From contig USFL01000008.1 of assembly GCA_900553905.1 (NCBI GenBank), positions 1-16,566 on the forward strand: a DNA stretch of 16,566 nt. Direction: 5' to 3'. A program made the position numbers and the translations under genes. The stretch is from an uncultured Eubacteriales bacterium. Its GTDB lineage: Bacteria; Bacillota; Clostridia; Christensenellales; Aristaeellaceae. Positions 1-6,511 of the stretch are shown here, one piece after another. A model generated the notes under the pieces. It was not told the DNA's origin and searched no databases. It was given only the letters and a program-made list of their open reading frames with translations. Every line of letters begins with the position of its first letter. Within the stretch, counting starts at the first letter, position 1.

Positions 1-325
1 AGTGCGTCTTGTATAGGCTTTCAGCCATTTGGGTGCAGCTTGTCTTATAGGCCTCATAGCGCATCAGCAGCTCCTTTGCCCCCGGCGTGAGCATGCTTCC
101 CCCGCCGCCCCTTCCGCCGATTTTGCGCTGGGTGAGCGGAAACGCAAACGCATCCTCCGCACGCTTGAGGATGCCGAACGCCTTGGTATAGGCCATGCCC
201 ATCCGCTTGGCCGAGGCGCGCAGGCTCCCCAGCTCGTCAATGCCTTTCAGCAGCTGATAGGGGCCCTCCCCGAAGAACTTCTCCCCCTCGTCGTCACAAA
301 AATAGATACCGAATTTCAGCTTCAT
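1..325 (-). CDS. modE: ModE-type winged-helix transcriptional regulator (C-terminus beyond window)
   Basis: The visible 108 residues match the N-terminal DNA-binding domain of ModE, the molybdate-responsive regulator. There is a short beta-strand start, then the LysR-like helix-turn-helix around residues 31-60 (GSLRASAKRMGMAYTKAF) and a wing with the glycine-rich segment RKIGGRGGGGS near residues 70-80. A helix then leads to the cut at the window edge. Any C-terminal molybdate-binding (MOP/TOBE) domain would lie outside, so I cannot say whether this is a full ModE or one of the short HTH-only relatives. The ATG overlaps the stop of the upstream ATPase gene by four bases (ATGA), so it is the last visible gene of the transporter operon and probably translationally coupled. 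The ModE-like operator upstream of the operon supports an autoregulatory role. The family call is firm; the effector is inferred. Confidence 0.85.
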   Translation of the reverse strand, partial: MKLKFGIYFCDDEGEKFFGEGPYQLLKGIDELGSLRASAKRMGMAYTKAFGILKRAEDAFAFPLTQRKIGGRGGGGSMLTPGAKELLMRYEAYKTSCTQMAESLYKTH

Positions 326-1104
326 TCCGCGTCTCCTCTTGTCATCAGAAAGGTTTCCCCGTGGCGCAGCACATCGACCGGGCCGTAGATCTTTCCCAGC
401 GCCTCCCTGAGGCGCTCCGTGTCCGCGTCCACCATGCCAACGTCGTCCAGCAGCTGTCCGTCTCCCAGCAGGAGCAGGCGGTCCGCATAACGCAGGGCGA
501 TATTCGCATCATGGCTGCACAGCAGCACGCCCGCTTCCTCCCGCCGCGCATACGCCTTCAGCCAACGGAGCAGGCCGTAGCGCCGGGGATAGTCCAGCGC
601 GCTGTCAGGCTCGTCCAGCAGCAGAAGCGGCGGACGGCGCACAAGCGTGCGCGCAATCAGGACCAGCTGCCGCTGGCCCTCGCTGAGCGACAGATACTCC
701 GCCTGCGCCCACGAGGCGTCTCCCAGCTCCGCCAGCAGCGCCAGCGCGCGCTGCCTGTGCTGCGCGCCCGGCCGCTGGAATGTGCCAAGTTCGGGATTGC
801 AACCCATGAGCACCACGTCCAGCGCACTCAATGCCAGCTCGCACGCGCTGCGTTGCGCCAGATAGCCGATCAGCCGCGCACGGCGGCGGGCCGGCATGTC
901 CCACAGATCCGCTTCCAATAACATACACCCTCCGGACGCATCCGTCAAGCCGCACAGCGCCCGCAAAAGCGTAGATTTTCCGGACCCGTTTGCGCCCAGC
1001 AGGACGCACATCTCGCCCCGTCCGACCGCGAAGGATACGTCCTTGAGCACCTGCCGCCGCCCGTACCCGGCGCACAGGGTTTCTACCCGCAGCAGTTCAC
1101 GCAT
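322..1104 (-). CDS. FecE/BtuD-type ABC transporter ATP-binding protein (probable molybdate/tungstate importer)
   Basis: This is the cytoplasmic ATPase (260 aa) of a type II ABC importer. All nucleotide-binding motifs are intact: Walker A GANGSGKST at residues 37-45, Q-loop Gln84, signature LSEGQ at 140-144, Walker B LLLLDEP at 160-166, D-loop SALD at 168-171 and the H-loop His at 198. Length is normal for the FecE/FhuC/BtuD family. The ATG is preceded by a G-rich Shine-Dalgarno (GGGGGGAG) lying inside the permease gene, and the two reading frames overlap by eight bases, so coupling is likely. The family usually serves iron-siderophore, haem or cobalamin import. The ModE gene directly downstream and the ModE-like operator upstream of the operon instead favour molybdate or tungstate, as in the MolBCA system of Haemophilus. 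The substrate is inference; the enzyme class is secure. Confidence 0.93.
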   Translation of the reverse strand: MRELLRVETLCAGYGRRQVLKDVSFAVGRGEMCVLLGANGSGKSTLLRALCGLTDASGGCMLLEADLWDMPARRRARLIGYLAQRSACELALSALDVVLMGCNPELGTFQRPGAQHRQRALALLAELGDASWAQAEYLSLSEGQRQLVLIARTLVRRPPLLLLDEPDSALDYPRRYGLLRWLKAYARREEAGVLLCSHDANIALRYADRLLLLGDGQLLDDVGMVDADTERLREALGKIYGPVDVLRHGETFLMTRGDAE

Positions 1105-2077
1105 CCCGCTCCCCCCTTCGGAACATCAGATGCAGCAGAAAGGGCGCGCCCAGCAGCGAGGTCACGATGCTCACGGGCACCTCGCTCGAACCAACGCTGC
1201 GCGCCAATACGTCCGCCGCCAGCAGCAGCACGGCCCCCGCCAGACCCGCAAGCACCGTGGTGGAGAAGCGGCTGCTGCGCGTAAGCAGCCTGGTGATATG
1301 CGGCGCAAGCAGGCCGATGAAGGCGATCAGGCCAGTGGCGCTGACCACCGCGCCGGTGATCAGCGTGGCCAGCAGCAGCACGGCGCAGCGCATTGCGCCC
1401 GCCGGTACGCCGAGCATGCGCGCCTCCTCCTCTCCCAACCCCAGAAGCAAAATCTGCCGGTTGAGCAGAAACAGACACACAAGCCCCACGGTCACCAGCG
1501 GTAGCACGCCGGCCAGCTTCTGAAGCGTCACATCGGCAAAGCTGCCCATCGTCCAAAATTCGATGGCGGCAAGCTGCTTTTCCGGGTCAGCCGTCAGCTT
1601 CATCAGCATCAGCAGCGACTGGGTGAGCGCGTTGACGGCAATGCCCGCCAGCACAATGCCCGCCACGCCCCTCTGCCGTGCGAACCGTGCAAGCGCCAGC
1701 ACCGCCGCGACCGCCGCCATGCCGCCTCCAAACGCAAGCAGAGCCGTAAGCGTCACGCCGCCGCCAAGGAGCAGAATGGCCGCCGCCGCACCTGCCGACG
1801 CGCCGGACGATACGCCAATGATATCCGGCGATGCCAGCGGATTTTGAAATACGGTCTGATAGACGCTGCCCGCAACGCCCAGCGCAAAGCCTGCCGTCAG
1901 CGCCATCACGGTGCGCGGCAGACGCAGGGTGAGAAACACGCGGCGGTCCATGCCGTCCACGGCCAGCTGCGTCCAGTCGATGGGATAGCGCCCCACCGCC
2001 AGAGAAGCGGCAAAGGCAGCCCCCGTCACAACGAGGGCCGCCGTAAAGTACAGGACAAGCGTTTTTCGAGCTTTCAT
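1097..2077 (-). CDS. FecCD-type ABC transporter permease
   Basis: This is a 326-aa polytopic membrane protein of the FecCD/BtuC family, expected to have about ten transmembrane helices and to work as a homodimer. Family hallmarks are visible: RLPR at residues 52-55, followed by QNPLASPDIIGVSSGAS at 78-94. The ATPase-coupling region is around EEARMLGV (217-224), with GLIAFIGLLAPHITRLL at 249-265. The C-terminal PVSIVTSLLGAPF segment is at 301-313. Length is normal. The start lies only seven bases after the binding-protein stop and has no clear Shine-Dalgarno, which suggests coupled translation. The substrate cannot be read from the permease itself; molybdate or tungstate is inferred from the ModE context. 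Confidence 0.92.
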   Translation of the reverse strand: MKARKTLVLYFTAALVVTGAAFAASLAVGRYPIDWTQLAVDGMDRRVFLTLRLPRTVMALTAGFALGVAGSVYQTVFQNPLASPDIIGVSSGASAGAAAAILLLGGGVTLTALLAFGGGMAAVAAVLALARFARQRGVAGIVLAGIAVNALTQSLLMLMKLTADPEKQLAAIEFWTMGSFADVTLQKLAGVLPLVTVGLVCLFLLNRQILLLGLGEEEARMLGVPAGAMRCAVLLLATLITGAVVSATGLIAFIGLLAPHITRLLTRSSRFSTTVLAGLAGAVLLLAADVLARSVGSSEVPVSIVTSLLGAPFLLHLMFRRGERDA

Positions 2078-2084
2078 GGCAATT

Positions 2085-3092
2085 TTATTTCGTCAGAAGG
2101 GCGGAGTCGATCTCCACGCCGTAAAACGACAAATAGAAGGCCGCCGCATCCGCGCAGAAGGTTTCGAAGGAATACAGGTCCTCGTGCAGCACCGCCGCCA
2201 TCCAGCGGCTCCCCAGCATGGCGCTGGGAACGGGCGAATCCCACGCCTCAAAGGAGGAGGGCATCTCATAGACGGCACCGTTTTTCACGGCGTCCAGACC
2301 CGCGAGCTGCGCGTCGTTCATCAGGTCGTCCTTTGTATAGGAGGCTTCCGGCACGATGACGATCGCATCGGGATTCCATGCCAGCAGCTGCTCATAGGAG
2401 ATTTCCGCCCAGTAGGTATCCTCGATTTCCGCCGCGGCGTTCACGCCGCCGCCCAGTTCAATCAGCGTATTCTGATACATCTTCGCGCCCGCCGTACTCA
2501 GGTAGCTGCTGTTTCCCGCAAGGTAGACCACGGGGCGTTCCACGCCGTCCAGAAGCGCCGTCAGCTCCGTCTCGGTCCGGGCGTTGTAGTCCAGCAGCGC
2601 GGCGGCGGCTTCGCCCGTACCGGTTGCGGCGCCCAGCATGTTGATCGTTTCCGCCAGCAGCGCCAGATCCTCCGGATTGGCCAGCAGCACGGGGATCTCC
2701 AACGCCTCCAGCGCGGGAACCGTATCCTTGAGCTTCAGGGGTAGGATCACCAGATCCGGGTCCAGCGCCGCGCAGCCCTCCAAATCAAACTCCTTGGCCG
2801 TGCCCACGCTGGGCAGCTGCAACAGCTCCGGCGCGGCAAGGGCGTAGATGGGGCGGCTGTCCGCCTTCGCCTCAATGCCCACCAGCCGGTCCTCCAGTCC
2901 CAGCGCAATCAGCATGGACGTGGTGATATAGTATCCGCTCACGAGGGTTTCCGGCTCCGCGTCAAGGGTGACCTCGCGCCCGGCGGCGTCCGTAACCGTC
3001 ACGGGAAACGCCGGGGCGCTCTCCGCCAGCGCTCCGACCGCGGAAAACGCCAGCAGCAGGCTTAAGGCAAGGGCTGTCCATCTCTTGTACAT
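2085..3092 (-). CDS. TroA/BtuF-fold ABC transporter substrate-binding protein (putative molybdate/tungstate binding)
   Basis: This is the extracytoplasmic binding protein (335 aa) of the same importer. Residues 1-23 form a signal peptide: a Lys/Arg n-region, a Leu/Ala-rich core and a probable cleavage site ALA|ES. The signal peptide has no cysteine and so no lipobox, which is unusual for a Gram-positive binding protein. The mature protein begins with the PVTVTDAAGREVTL strand typical of cluster A-II (iron/cobalamin/molybdate) binding proteins. It continues with the two alpha/beta lobes, and ends with EAWDSPVPSAMLGSRWMA, a late segment whose aromatic-Asp-Pro pattern I associate with MolA-like members (recollection, not verified). 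The start is fixed by AAGGAGG at 3100-3106, seven bases from the ATG. It is the first gene of the operon and sits directly behind the ModE-like operator. Confidence 0.88.
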   Translation of the reverse strand: MYKRWTALALSLLLAFSAVGALAESAPAFPVTVTDAAGREVTLDAEPETLVSGYYITTSMLIALGLEDRLVGIEAKADSRPIYALAAPELLQLPSVGTAKEFDLEGCAALDPDLVILPLKLKDTVPALEALEIPVLLANPEDLALLAETINMLGAATGTGEAAAALLDYNARTETELTALLDGVERPVVYLAGNSSYLSTAGAKMYQNTLIELGGGVNAAAEIEDTYWAEISYEQLLAWNPDAIVIVPEASYTKDDLMNDAQLAGLDAVKNGAVYEMPSSFEAWDSPVPSAMLGSRWMAAVLHEDLYSFETFCADAAAFYLSFYGVEIDSALLTK

Positions 3093-3099
3093 TGGATAT

Positions 3100-3106
3100 C
3101 CTCCTT
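3100..3106 (-). promoter_or_regulatory. Ribosome binding site of the binding-protein gene
   Basis: AAGGAGG on the minus strand, seven bases before the ATG at 3092. It fixes the start of the first gene of the transporter operon. Confidence 0.85.
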
Positions 3107-3110
3107 ATAA

Positions 3111-3138
3111 ATCGTTATATATTTTAAAGTATAACGAT
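3111..3138 (-). promoter_or_regulatory. Putative ModE operator (28-bp palindrome)
   Basis: Read on the plus strand, the site is ATCGTTATATA, a six-base spacer TTTTAA, then AGTATAACGAT. The outer nine bases of each arm are perfect inverted repeats (3111-3119 and 3130-3138). The ModE operator consensus as I recall it is ATCGNTATATA-N6-TATATANCGAT. The left arm fits fully and the right arm differs only at its two inner bases. The site overlaps the last bases of the -10 element and the expected transcription start, a classic repressor position. A ModE-type gene ends the operon it controls. The palindrome is seen directly; its binding by ModE is inference, though a strong one. Confidence 0.8.
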
Positions 3139-3165
3139 GGTAGCACATTTTGCCTATTTCGTCAA
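3137..3165 (-). promoter_or_regulatory. Sigma-A type promoter of the ModE-linked transporter operon
   Basis: On the minus strand, TTGACG (3160-3165) and TACCAT (3137-3142) are separated by exactly 17 bases. The -35 matches the consensus at five of six positions and the -10 at four of six. Transcription would start near 3130, inside the palindrome, leaving a leader of about 38 nt with an AAGGAGG ribosome binding site. Confidence 0.65.
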
Positions 3166-3333
3166 GCTATGCTGTGCATCGAAGCCAACATGCGCAGAAA
3201 GACGTCATTTTGTAAAAATACATGTCCACGCGGCTGCAAATGCGAGCAATATAGCGTCCCATCCGTTTCTATACCGGGCTTTTCGCCCTGACGCGCTCGG
3301 CTAAAAAGAAGAACCGCATTTTTTCAAACAGGG
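3166..3333. other. Divergent intergenic spacer, no gene seen
   Basis: This is the central part of the 323-base gap between the divergent transporter operon and the GH43 locus. Apart from the promoters and operators listed separately at either end, I see only a small hairpin (GGGC, loop TTTTC, GCCC at 3276-3288). No start with a ribosome binding site leads to a credible protein. The open frame crossing this stretch is short and of atypical composition. Confidence 0.6.
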
Positions 3334-3362
3334 TTGACAAACGAGATCAAAAGTAATATTAT
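3334..3362 (+). promoter_or_regulatory. Sigma-A promoter of the glycoside-utilisation locus
   Basis: A perfect -35 TTGACA (3334-3339), a 17-base spacer and a -10 TATTAT (3357-3362, five of six) lie 54 bases before the GH43 start. This is the strongest promoter in the window by consensus. The next 27 bases hold a candidate operator. Confidence 0.8.
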
Positions 3363-3363
3363 T

Positions 3364-3390
3364 TAGTTACGCAATTTATTTACTTAATCA
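3364..3390. promoter_or_regulatory. Candidate operator at the GH43 promoter start site
   Basis: The pattern is AGTTACG, an 11-base spacer, then CTTAAT, placed directly after the -10 where a repressor would block transcription. The nine-base string AGTTACGCA (3365-3373) recurs as its exact reverse complement at 5043-5051 in front of the sugar-binding-protein gene. The 16-base stretch 3367-3382, read on the minus strand, matches 10382-10397 at the ROK promoter in 12 of 16 positions. The local ROK or AraC protein is the natural candidate ligand. The sequence match is seen; its function is inferred. Confidence 0.45.
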
Positions 3391-3415
3391 TTCTCCAACC
3401 CTTGGAGGCTCCACA

Positions 3416-4990
3416 ATGAAGCTACTAACCAATCCCCTTCTCCCAGGCTTCTATCCCGACCCATCGGTCTGCCGCAAAGGCGAGGATTATTATCTGGTCA
3501 CTTCCTCCTTTGAGTATTTCCCTGGCATTCCGATCTTTCATTCCCGCGATTTTGTACACTGGCATCAGATCGGACATTGCCTCACACGTCCCGGTCAACT
3601 GAACCTGGACCACATCAAGCCCTCCAAGGGCATTTATGCTTCCACCATCCGTTACCGCGAGCAGGACGGGCTGTTCTATGTTTCTTCTACTTTGGTGCAG
3701 GACCCGCCGTATTACGGCAACGTCAACTTCTTCGTTACGGCGAAAGACCCGGCGGGACCATGGTCTGACCCCGTCGTCATTCAGGGGGCGGAAAGCATCG
3801 ATCCCACGCTGTTTTTCGACGCAGGTCGCACGTATTATCTGGGCAATCTGCGCCCCTACCCACAGGAGCTCGCCCGCGAGGAGCGCTCCATCTGGCTTCA
3901 GGAATTGGATTTGGAAAGCGGACGGCTGATCGGCGAGCGGTGGATACTCCGCACAGACGGCGCGGTTCACGACGCAGTGGCGCCAGAAGGGCCTCATCTG
4001 TACAAAATCGGCGGCTGGTACTATCTGATGATCGCCGAAGGCGGCACCGATCACAACCATAGCGTCACCATTTTCCGCAGCCGGAAGATTGAGGGTCCCT
4101 ACGAGGTCAATCCGCGCAATCCCGTCCTCACCCACCGCAACCTGCGCAGAGATGCCCCCATCAACAGCACCGGCCACGCCGACCTGATTCAGCTTGCCAA
4201 CGGCGAATGGTGGGCGGTGCTCCTGGCCTCGCGGCCGGATGGCGGCGATTATCGCAACCTTGGTCGGGAAACCTTCGCAGTTCCCGTCATATGGGAAGAG
4301 GAATGGCCCGTTTTCGGCCCAGATACCGGTCATGTGGAATTTACGTATCCGGCTCCCGCGTTGCCCGTTTGCCGCTGGGAGGAAGCGCCGGCCTGCGACC
4401 CGTTTGAAAGCGATACGCTGGATTGGCGATGGAATCTTTTGCGCACGCCCCGCCGGGAAGTCTACAGCCTCACGCAGCGCCCGGGCTGGCTACGGCTGTT
4501 CCTTTCCCCGCACCGCCTGACGGAGTTGGAAAACCCGGCCTTTGTCGGACGGCGGCAACAGCACCTGTGCTTTGCCGTCCGGCTGATGATGGTATTTTCG
4601 CCCGCCGAAGGCGAGGCGGCAGGCGTGGCGATGCTGATGAACCACGAATACCATCTCGCCCTGTTGCGCGAGCGTGAGAACGGAATAGGCTATGTGTCGT
4701 TGTATCGCTGCTTTGCGGGCAAATTCGAGCGTCTGGCGCGCGTTCCCTGCGAGTCAACAAGCCTGTGGCTTCGTGTCACAGCATACGAGCAGGATTACAG
4801 CTTCTATATGGCTACCGTACCGGAGCAATGGCAGCCCGTCTGTGAGCATGTATGCGGCACCCTGCTGAGCAAGGAAGTGGCCGGCGGCTTCACCGGCGCG
4901 TATATCGGCTTGTATGCCACCTCGAATCATCAGCCTACGGAAAATTACGCCGATTTTGACTGGTTTGAATATCAGCCGCTGATGCCCTGA
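3416..4990 (+). CDS. Glycoside hydrolase family 43 beta-xylosidase / alpha-L-arabinofuranosidase
   Basis: This 524-aa enzyme is predicted to cleave terminal xylosyl or arabinosyl residues from short oligosaccharides. The five-bladed beta-propeller of GH43 spans roughly residues 5-310, opening with NPLLPGFYPDPSV. The catalytic triad is readable: Asp15 (base), Asp129 in SIDPTLFF (pKa modulator) and Glu191 in VAPEGPHLYK (acid). His254 in STGHADL is also conserved. Residues from about 330 form the C-terminal beta-sandwich (GH43_C2/DUF1349-like) seen in XynB-type xylosidases. There is no signal peptide, so it should act in the cytoplasm on oligosaccharides brought in by the transporter encoded next. 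The start is set by TTGGAGG (3402-3408), seven bases upstream. It is the first gene of the plus-strand locus. Xylosidase versus arabinofuranosidase cannot be settled by eye. Confidence 0.92.
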   Translation: MKLLTNPLLPGFYPDPSVCRKGEDYYLVTSSFEYFPGIPIFHSRDFVHWHQIGHCLTRPGQLNLDHIKPSKGIYASTIRYREQDGLFYVSSTLVQDPPYYGNVNFFVTAKDPAGPWSDPVVIQGAESIDPTLFFDAGRTYYLGNLRPYPQELAREERSIWLQELDLESGRLIGERWILRTDGAVHDAVAPEGPHLYKIGGWYYLMIAEGGTDHNHSVTIFRSRKIEGPYEVNPRNPVLTHRNLRRDAPINSTGHADLIQLANGEWWAVLLASRPDGGDYRNLGRETFAVPVIWEEEWPVFGPDTGHVEFTYPAPALPVCRWEEAPACDPFESDTLDWRWNLLRTPRREVYSLTQRPGWLRLFLSPHRLTELENPAFVGRRQQHLCFAVRLMMVFSPAEGEAAGVAMLMNHEYHLALLRERENGIGYVSLYRCFAGKFERLARVPCESTSLWLRVTAYEQDYSFYMATVPEQWQPVCEHVCGTLLSKEVAGGFTGAYIGLYATSNHQPTENYADFDWFEYQPLMP

Positions 4991-5125
4991 AACCCAGGCG
5001 CAAGTCATACGTCATTTCGTGCGCCAAGTTATGAAATATTGATGCGTAACTTTATTTTGCTTGCATTGCCGCGCCTTCCGGCGCAGCTTGCACAAATAGA
5101 ACCATCATTTAGGAGGGAAAACGCA
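4991..5125 (+). other. Leader between GH43 gene and binding-protein gene
   Basis: This 135-base gap holds an imperfect inverted repeat (listed separately) and a short GC hairpin, GCGCC-TTCC-GGCGC at 5071-5084. It ends with the ribosome binding site AGGAGGG (5111-5117). I found no convincing -35/-10 pair, so the binding protein may be read through from the GH43 promoter, or from a weak or activator-dependent promoter here. Confidence 0.45.
5026..5052. promoter_or_regulatory. Candidate operator upstream of sugar-binding-protein gene
   Basis: This is an inverted repeat AAGTTATG, 11-base spacer, CGTAACTT, with seven of eight paired positions in the arms. Spacing and half-site (GTTAYG) match the site just after the GH43 promoter, giving a shared pattern GTTAYG-N11-CNTAA. 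It fits a dimeric sugar-responsive regulator such as the ROK or AraC protein encoded downstream. Confidence 0.45.
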
Positions 5126-6412
5126 ATGAAAAAGACCCTGGCTATCATCCTGACGCTCATGCTGACCCTGGCTTCGACTTCGTTCAGCCTGGCCGAGACC
5201 GAAACGGTCGAGCCCACGCCGCTCACCTGGTGGTGCATCTCCTCGCAGGCCGATTTCTACAATGCCCGCGCCGCCGCCTGGAATGAACAGAACCCCGACC
5301 GCCCCATCGCGCTGGAAACCGTCGATATGGCTGGCTCCGACCGTCAGACCAAGCTGCTGGTGGCGCTACAGACCGGCGAGGGCGCCCCTGACTACTGCGA
5401 CGTCAACGTCACTGCCTTTGGTACTTTCTTCGACTACGAAGAGATTCCCTTCCTGACGCTGACCGATCTGATCGCCGATGAGCGCGATGTGTATGTCCAG
5501 GCCAAGCTGGATATCTATTCCACCGACGGCGAACTCTACGGCGCTCCCTCTCAGCTGGGCGGCACGGTGGTGTATTACAACACCGAGATCATGGAGGCTG
5601 CCGGCGTGGACATTGACAGCATCGTAACCTGGGATGATTATGTAGCCGCCGGCAAGCAGGTGGTGGAAAAGACCGGCAAGCCCATGACCGTGATCGAGAC
5701 CACCGACATGGCGCCCTTCCAGGCCATGGTGCTGCAGAAGGGCTCCGACTTCCTGGATGCGGACGGCAATGTGATTCTGGACTGTGAAACCAACATCGAG
5801 CTGCTGGAATACCTCAAATCCTGGATGGATGACGGCATCGCCATCGCCATGCCCGGCGGCGGCAACGCCTCCGAAATCTTCTATGAGTTCTTCAACAACA
5901 GCGGCGCCGCGTCCGTGATCCTGCCCATGTGGTACATGAGCCGCCTCACCGAATACATGCCTGACCTTTCCGGCAAGATCGCCGTGCGCCCCATGCCCGT
6001 GTGGGACCCGGATGACGCCGAAGCGTACACCACCGCCTGCACCGGCGGCAACGGCGCCGTGATTACCAACCAGTGCGAATCCCCCGAACTGGCCAAGGAT
6101 TTCCTGTATTTCTGCAAAATGAGCTATGACGCGCAGGTGCTATGCTACGAGATGCTGGGCTATGCTCCCTACCGTACCGACGCCTGGGAAGACCCCGCGC
6201 TGCAAATTGAGCTGCCTTACTTCTCCAACGAGAACGTGTTTGGCATCGTCTCCGAGAGTCTGAAGAACGCCAATGCGATTCACAACTCCGCTCTTGTTCC
6301 GGAAGCGTTCAACGCCGTGTCCTCCAACGTGATGTACAACGTGTTTGAAACCAAGACGCAGACGCCTGCCGAAGCGCTCACCGAAGCCGCCGAAGCCCTG
6401 CGCAACTACTGA
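5126..6412 (+). CDS. Family 1 extracellular sugar-binding protein of an ABC importer
   Basis: This 428-aa solute-binding protein resembles the UgpB/MalE-type oligosaccharide-binding family (SBP_bac_1). Residues 1-23 are a signal peptide with a probable signal peptidase I site SLA|ET. It lacks a lipobox cysteine. The mature part has the usual two-lobe features: an early strand with LTWWCISSQADFYNARAAAWNEQNP-type content, YGAPSQLGGTVVYYNTEIMEAAG around residues 135-160, and a C-terminal aromatic-rich half. I chose the ATG at 5126 because AGGAGGG lies nine bases upstream and the signal peptide starts there. An in-frame ATG 87 bases earlier would add 29 residues before the signal peptide. Together with the two following permeases it should import the glycoside that the GH43 enzyme hydrolyses. 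The substrate is inferred as a xylo- or arabino-oligosaccharide. Confidence 0.93.
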   Translation: MKKTLAIILTLMLTLASTSFSLAETETVEPTPLTWWCISSQADFYNARAAAWNEQNPDRPIALETVDMAGSDRQTKLLVALQTGEGAPDYCDVNVTAFGTFFDYEEIPFLTLTDLIADERDVYVQAKLDIYSTDGELYGAPSQLGGTVVYYNTEIMEAAGVDIDSIVTWDDYVAAGKQVVEKTGKPMTVIETTDMAPFQAMVLQKGSDFLDADGNVILDCETNIELLEYLKSWMDDGIAIAMPGGGNASEIFYEFFNNSGAASVILPMWYMSRLTEYMPDLSGKIAVRPMPVWDPDDAEAYTTACTGGNGAVITNQCESPELAKDFLYFCKMSYDAQVLCYEMLGYAPYRTDAWEDPALQIELPYFSNENVFGIVSESLKNANAIHNSALVPEAFNAVSSNVMYNVFETKTQTPAEALTEAAEALRNY

Positions 6413-6426
6413 TCCCTTTCTATTTG

Positions 6427-6461
6427 CCGTGCCTCCGGTCTCGGAAGGACCGGAGGCACGG
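6427..6461 (+). promoter_or_regulatory. Intercistronic stem-loop between binding protein and permease
   Basis: A perfect 14-bp stem (6427-6440 with 6448-6461), arms CCGTGCCTCCGGTC and its complement, closes a seven-base loop. It begins 15 bases after the binding-protein stop and 50 before the permease start. There is no U-tract, so it is more likely an mRNA-stabilising or partial-termination element. Such elements keep binding protein in excess over membrane subunits, as known for malE-malF. The structure is evident; the role is inferred. Confidence 0.75.
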
Positions 6462-6511
6462 TCTCTTAACGCTTACCCGCTCGCAGGGTACAAGGATAGG
6501 AGCGTTGCGCA

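Noticed and set aside
3276..3288. Small hairpin GGGC-TTTTC-GCCC in the divergent spacer
   Set aside because: A four-base stem is expected by chance in this composition.
2968..3291. A short plus-strand frame across the divergent promoter region
   Set aside because: It starts inside the antisense of the binding-protein gene, has no ribosome binding site, and runs through the ModE-like operator.
4997..5025. Possible stem GGCGCA/TGCGCC just after the GH43 stop
   Set aside because: It has only six pairs around a 17-base loop and no U-tract; too weak to call a terminator.
5038..5071. Possible promoter TTGATG-N17-TGCATT before the binding-protein gene
   Set aside because: Only four and three of six consensus positions match; not enough to report as a promoter.
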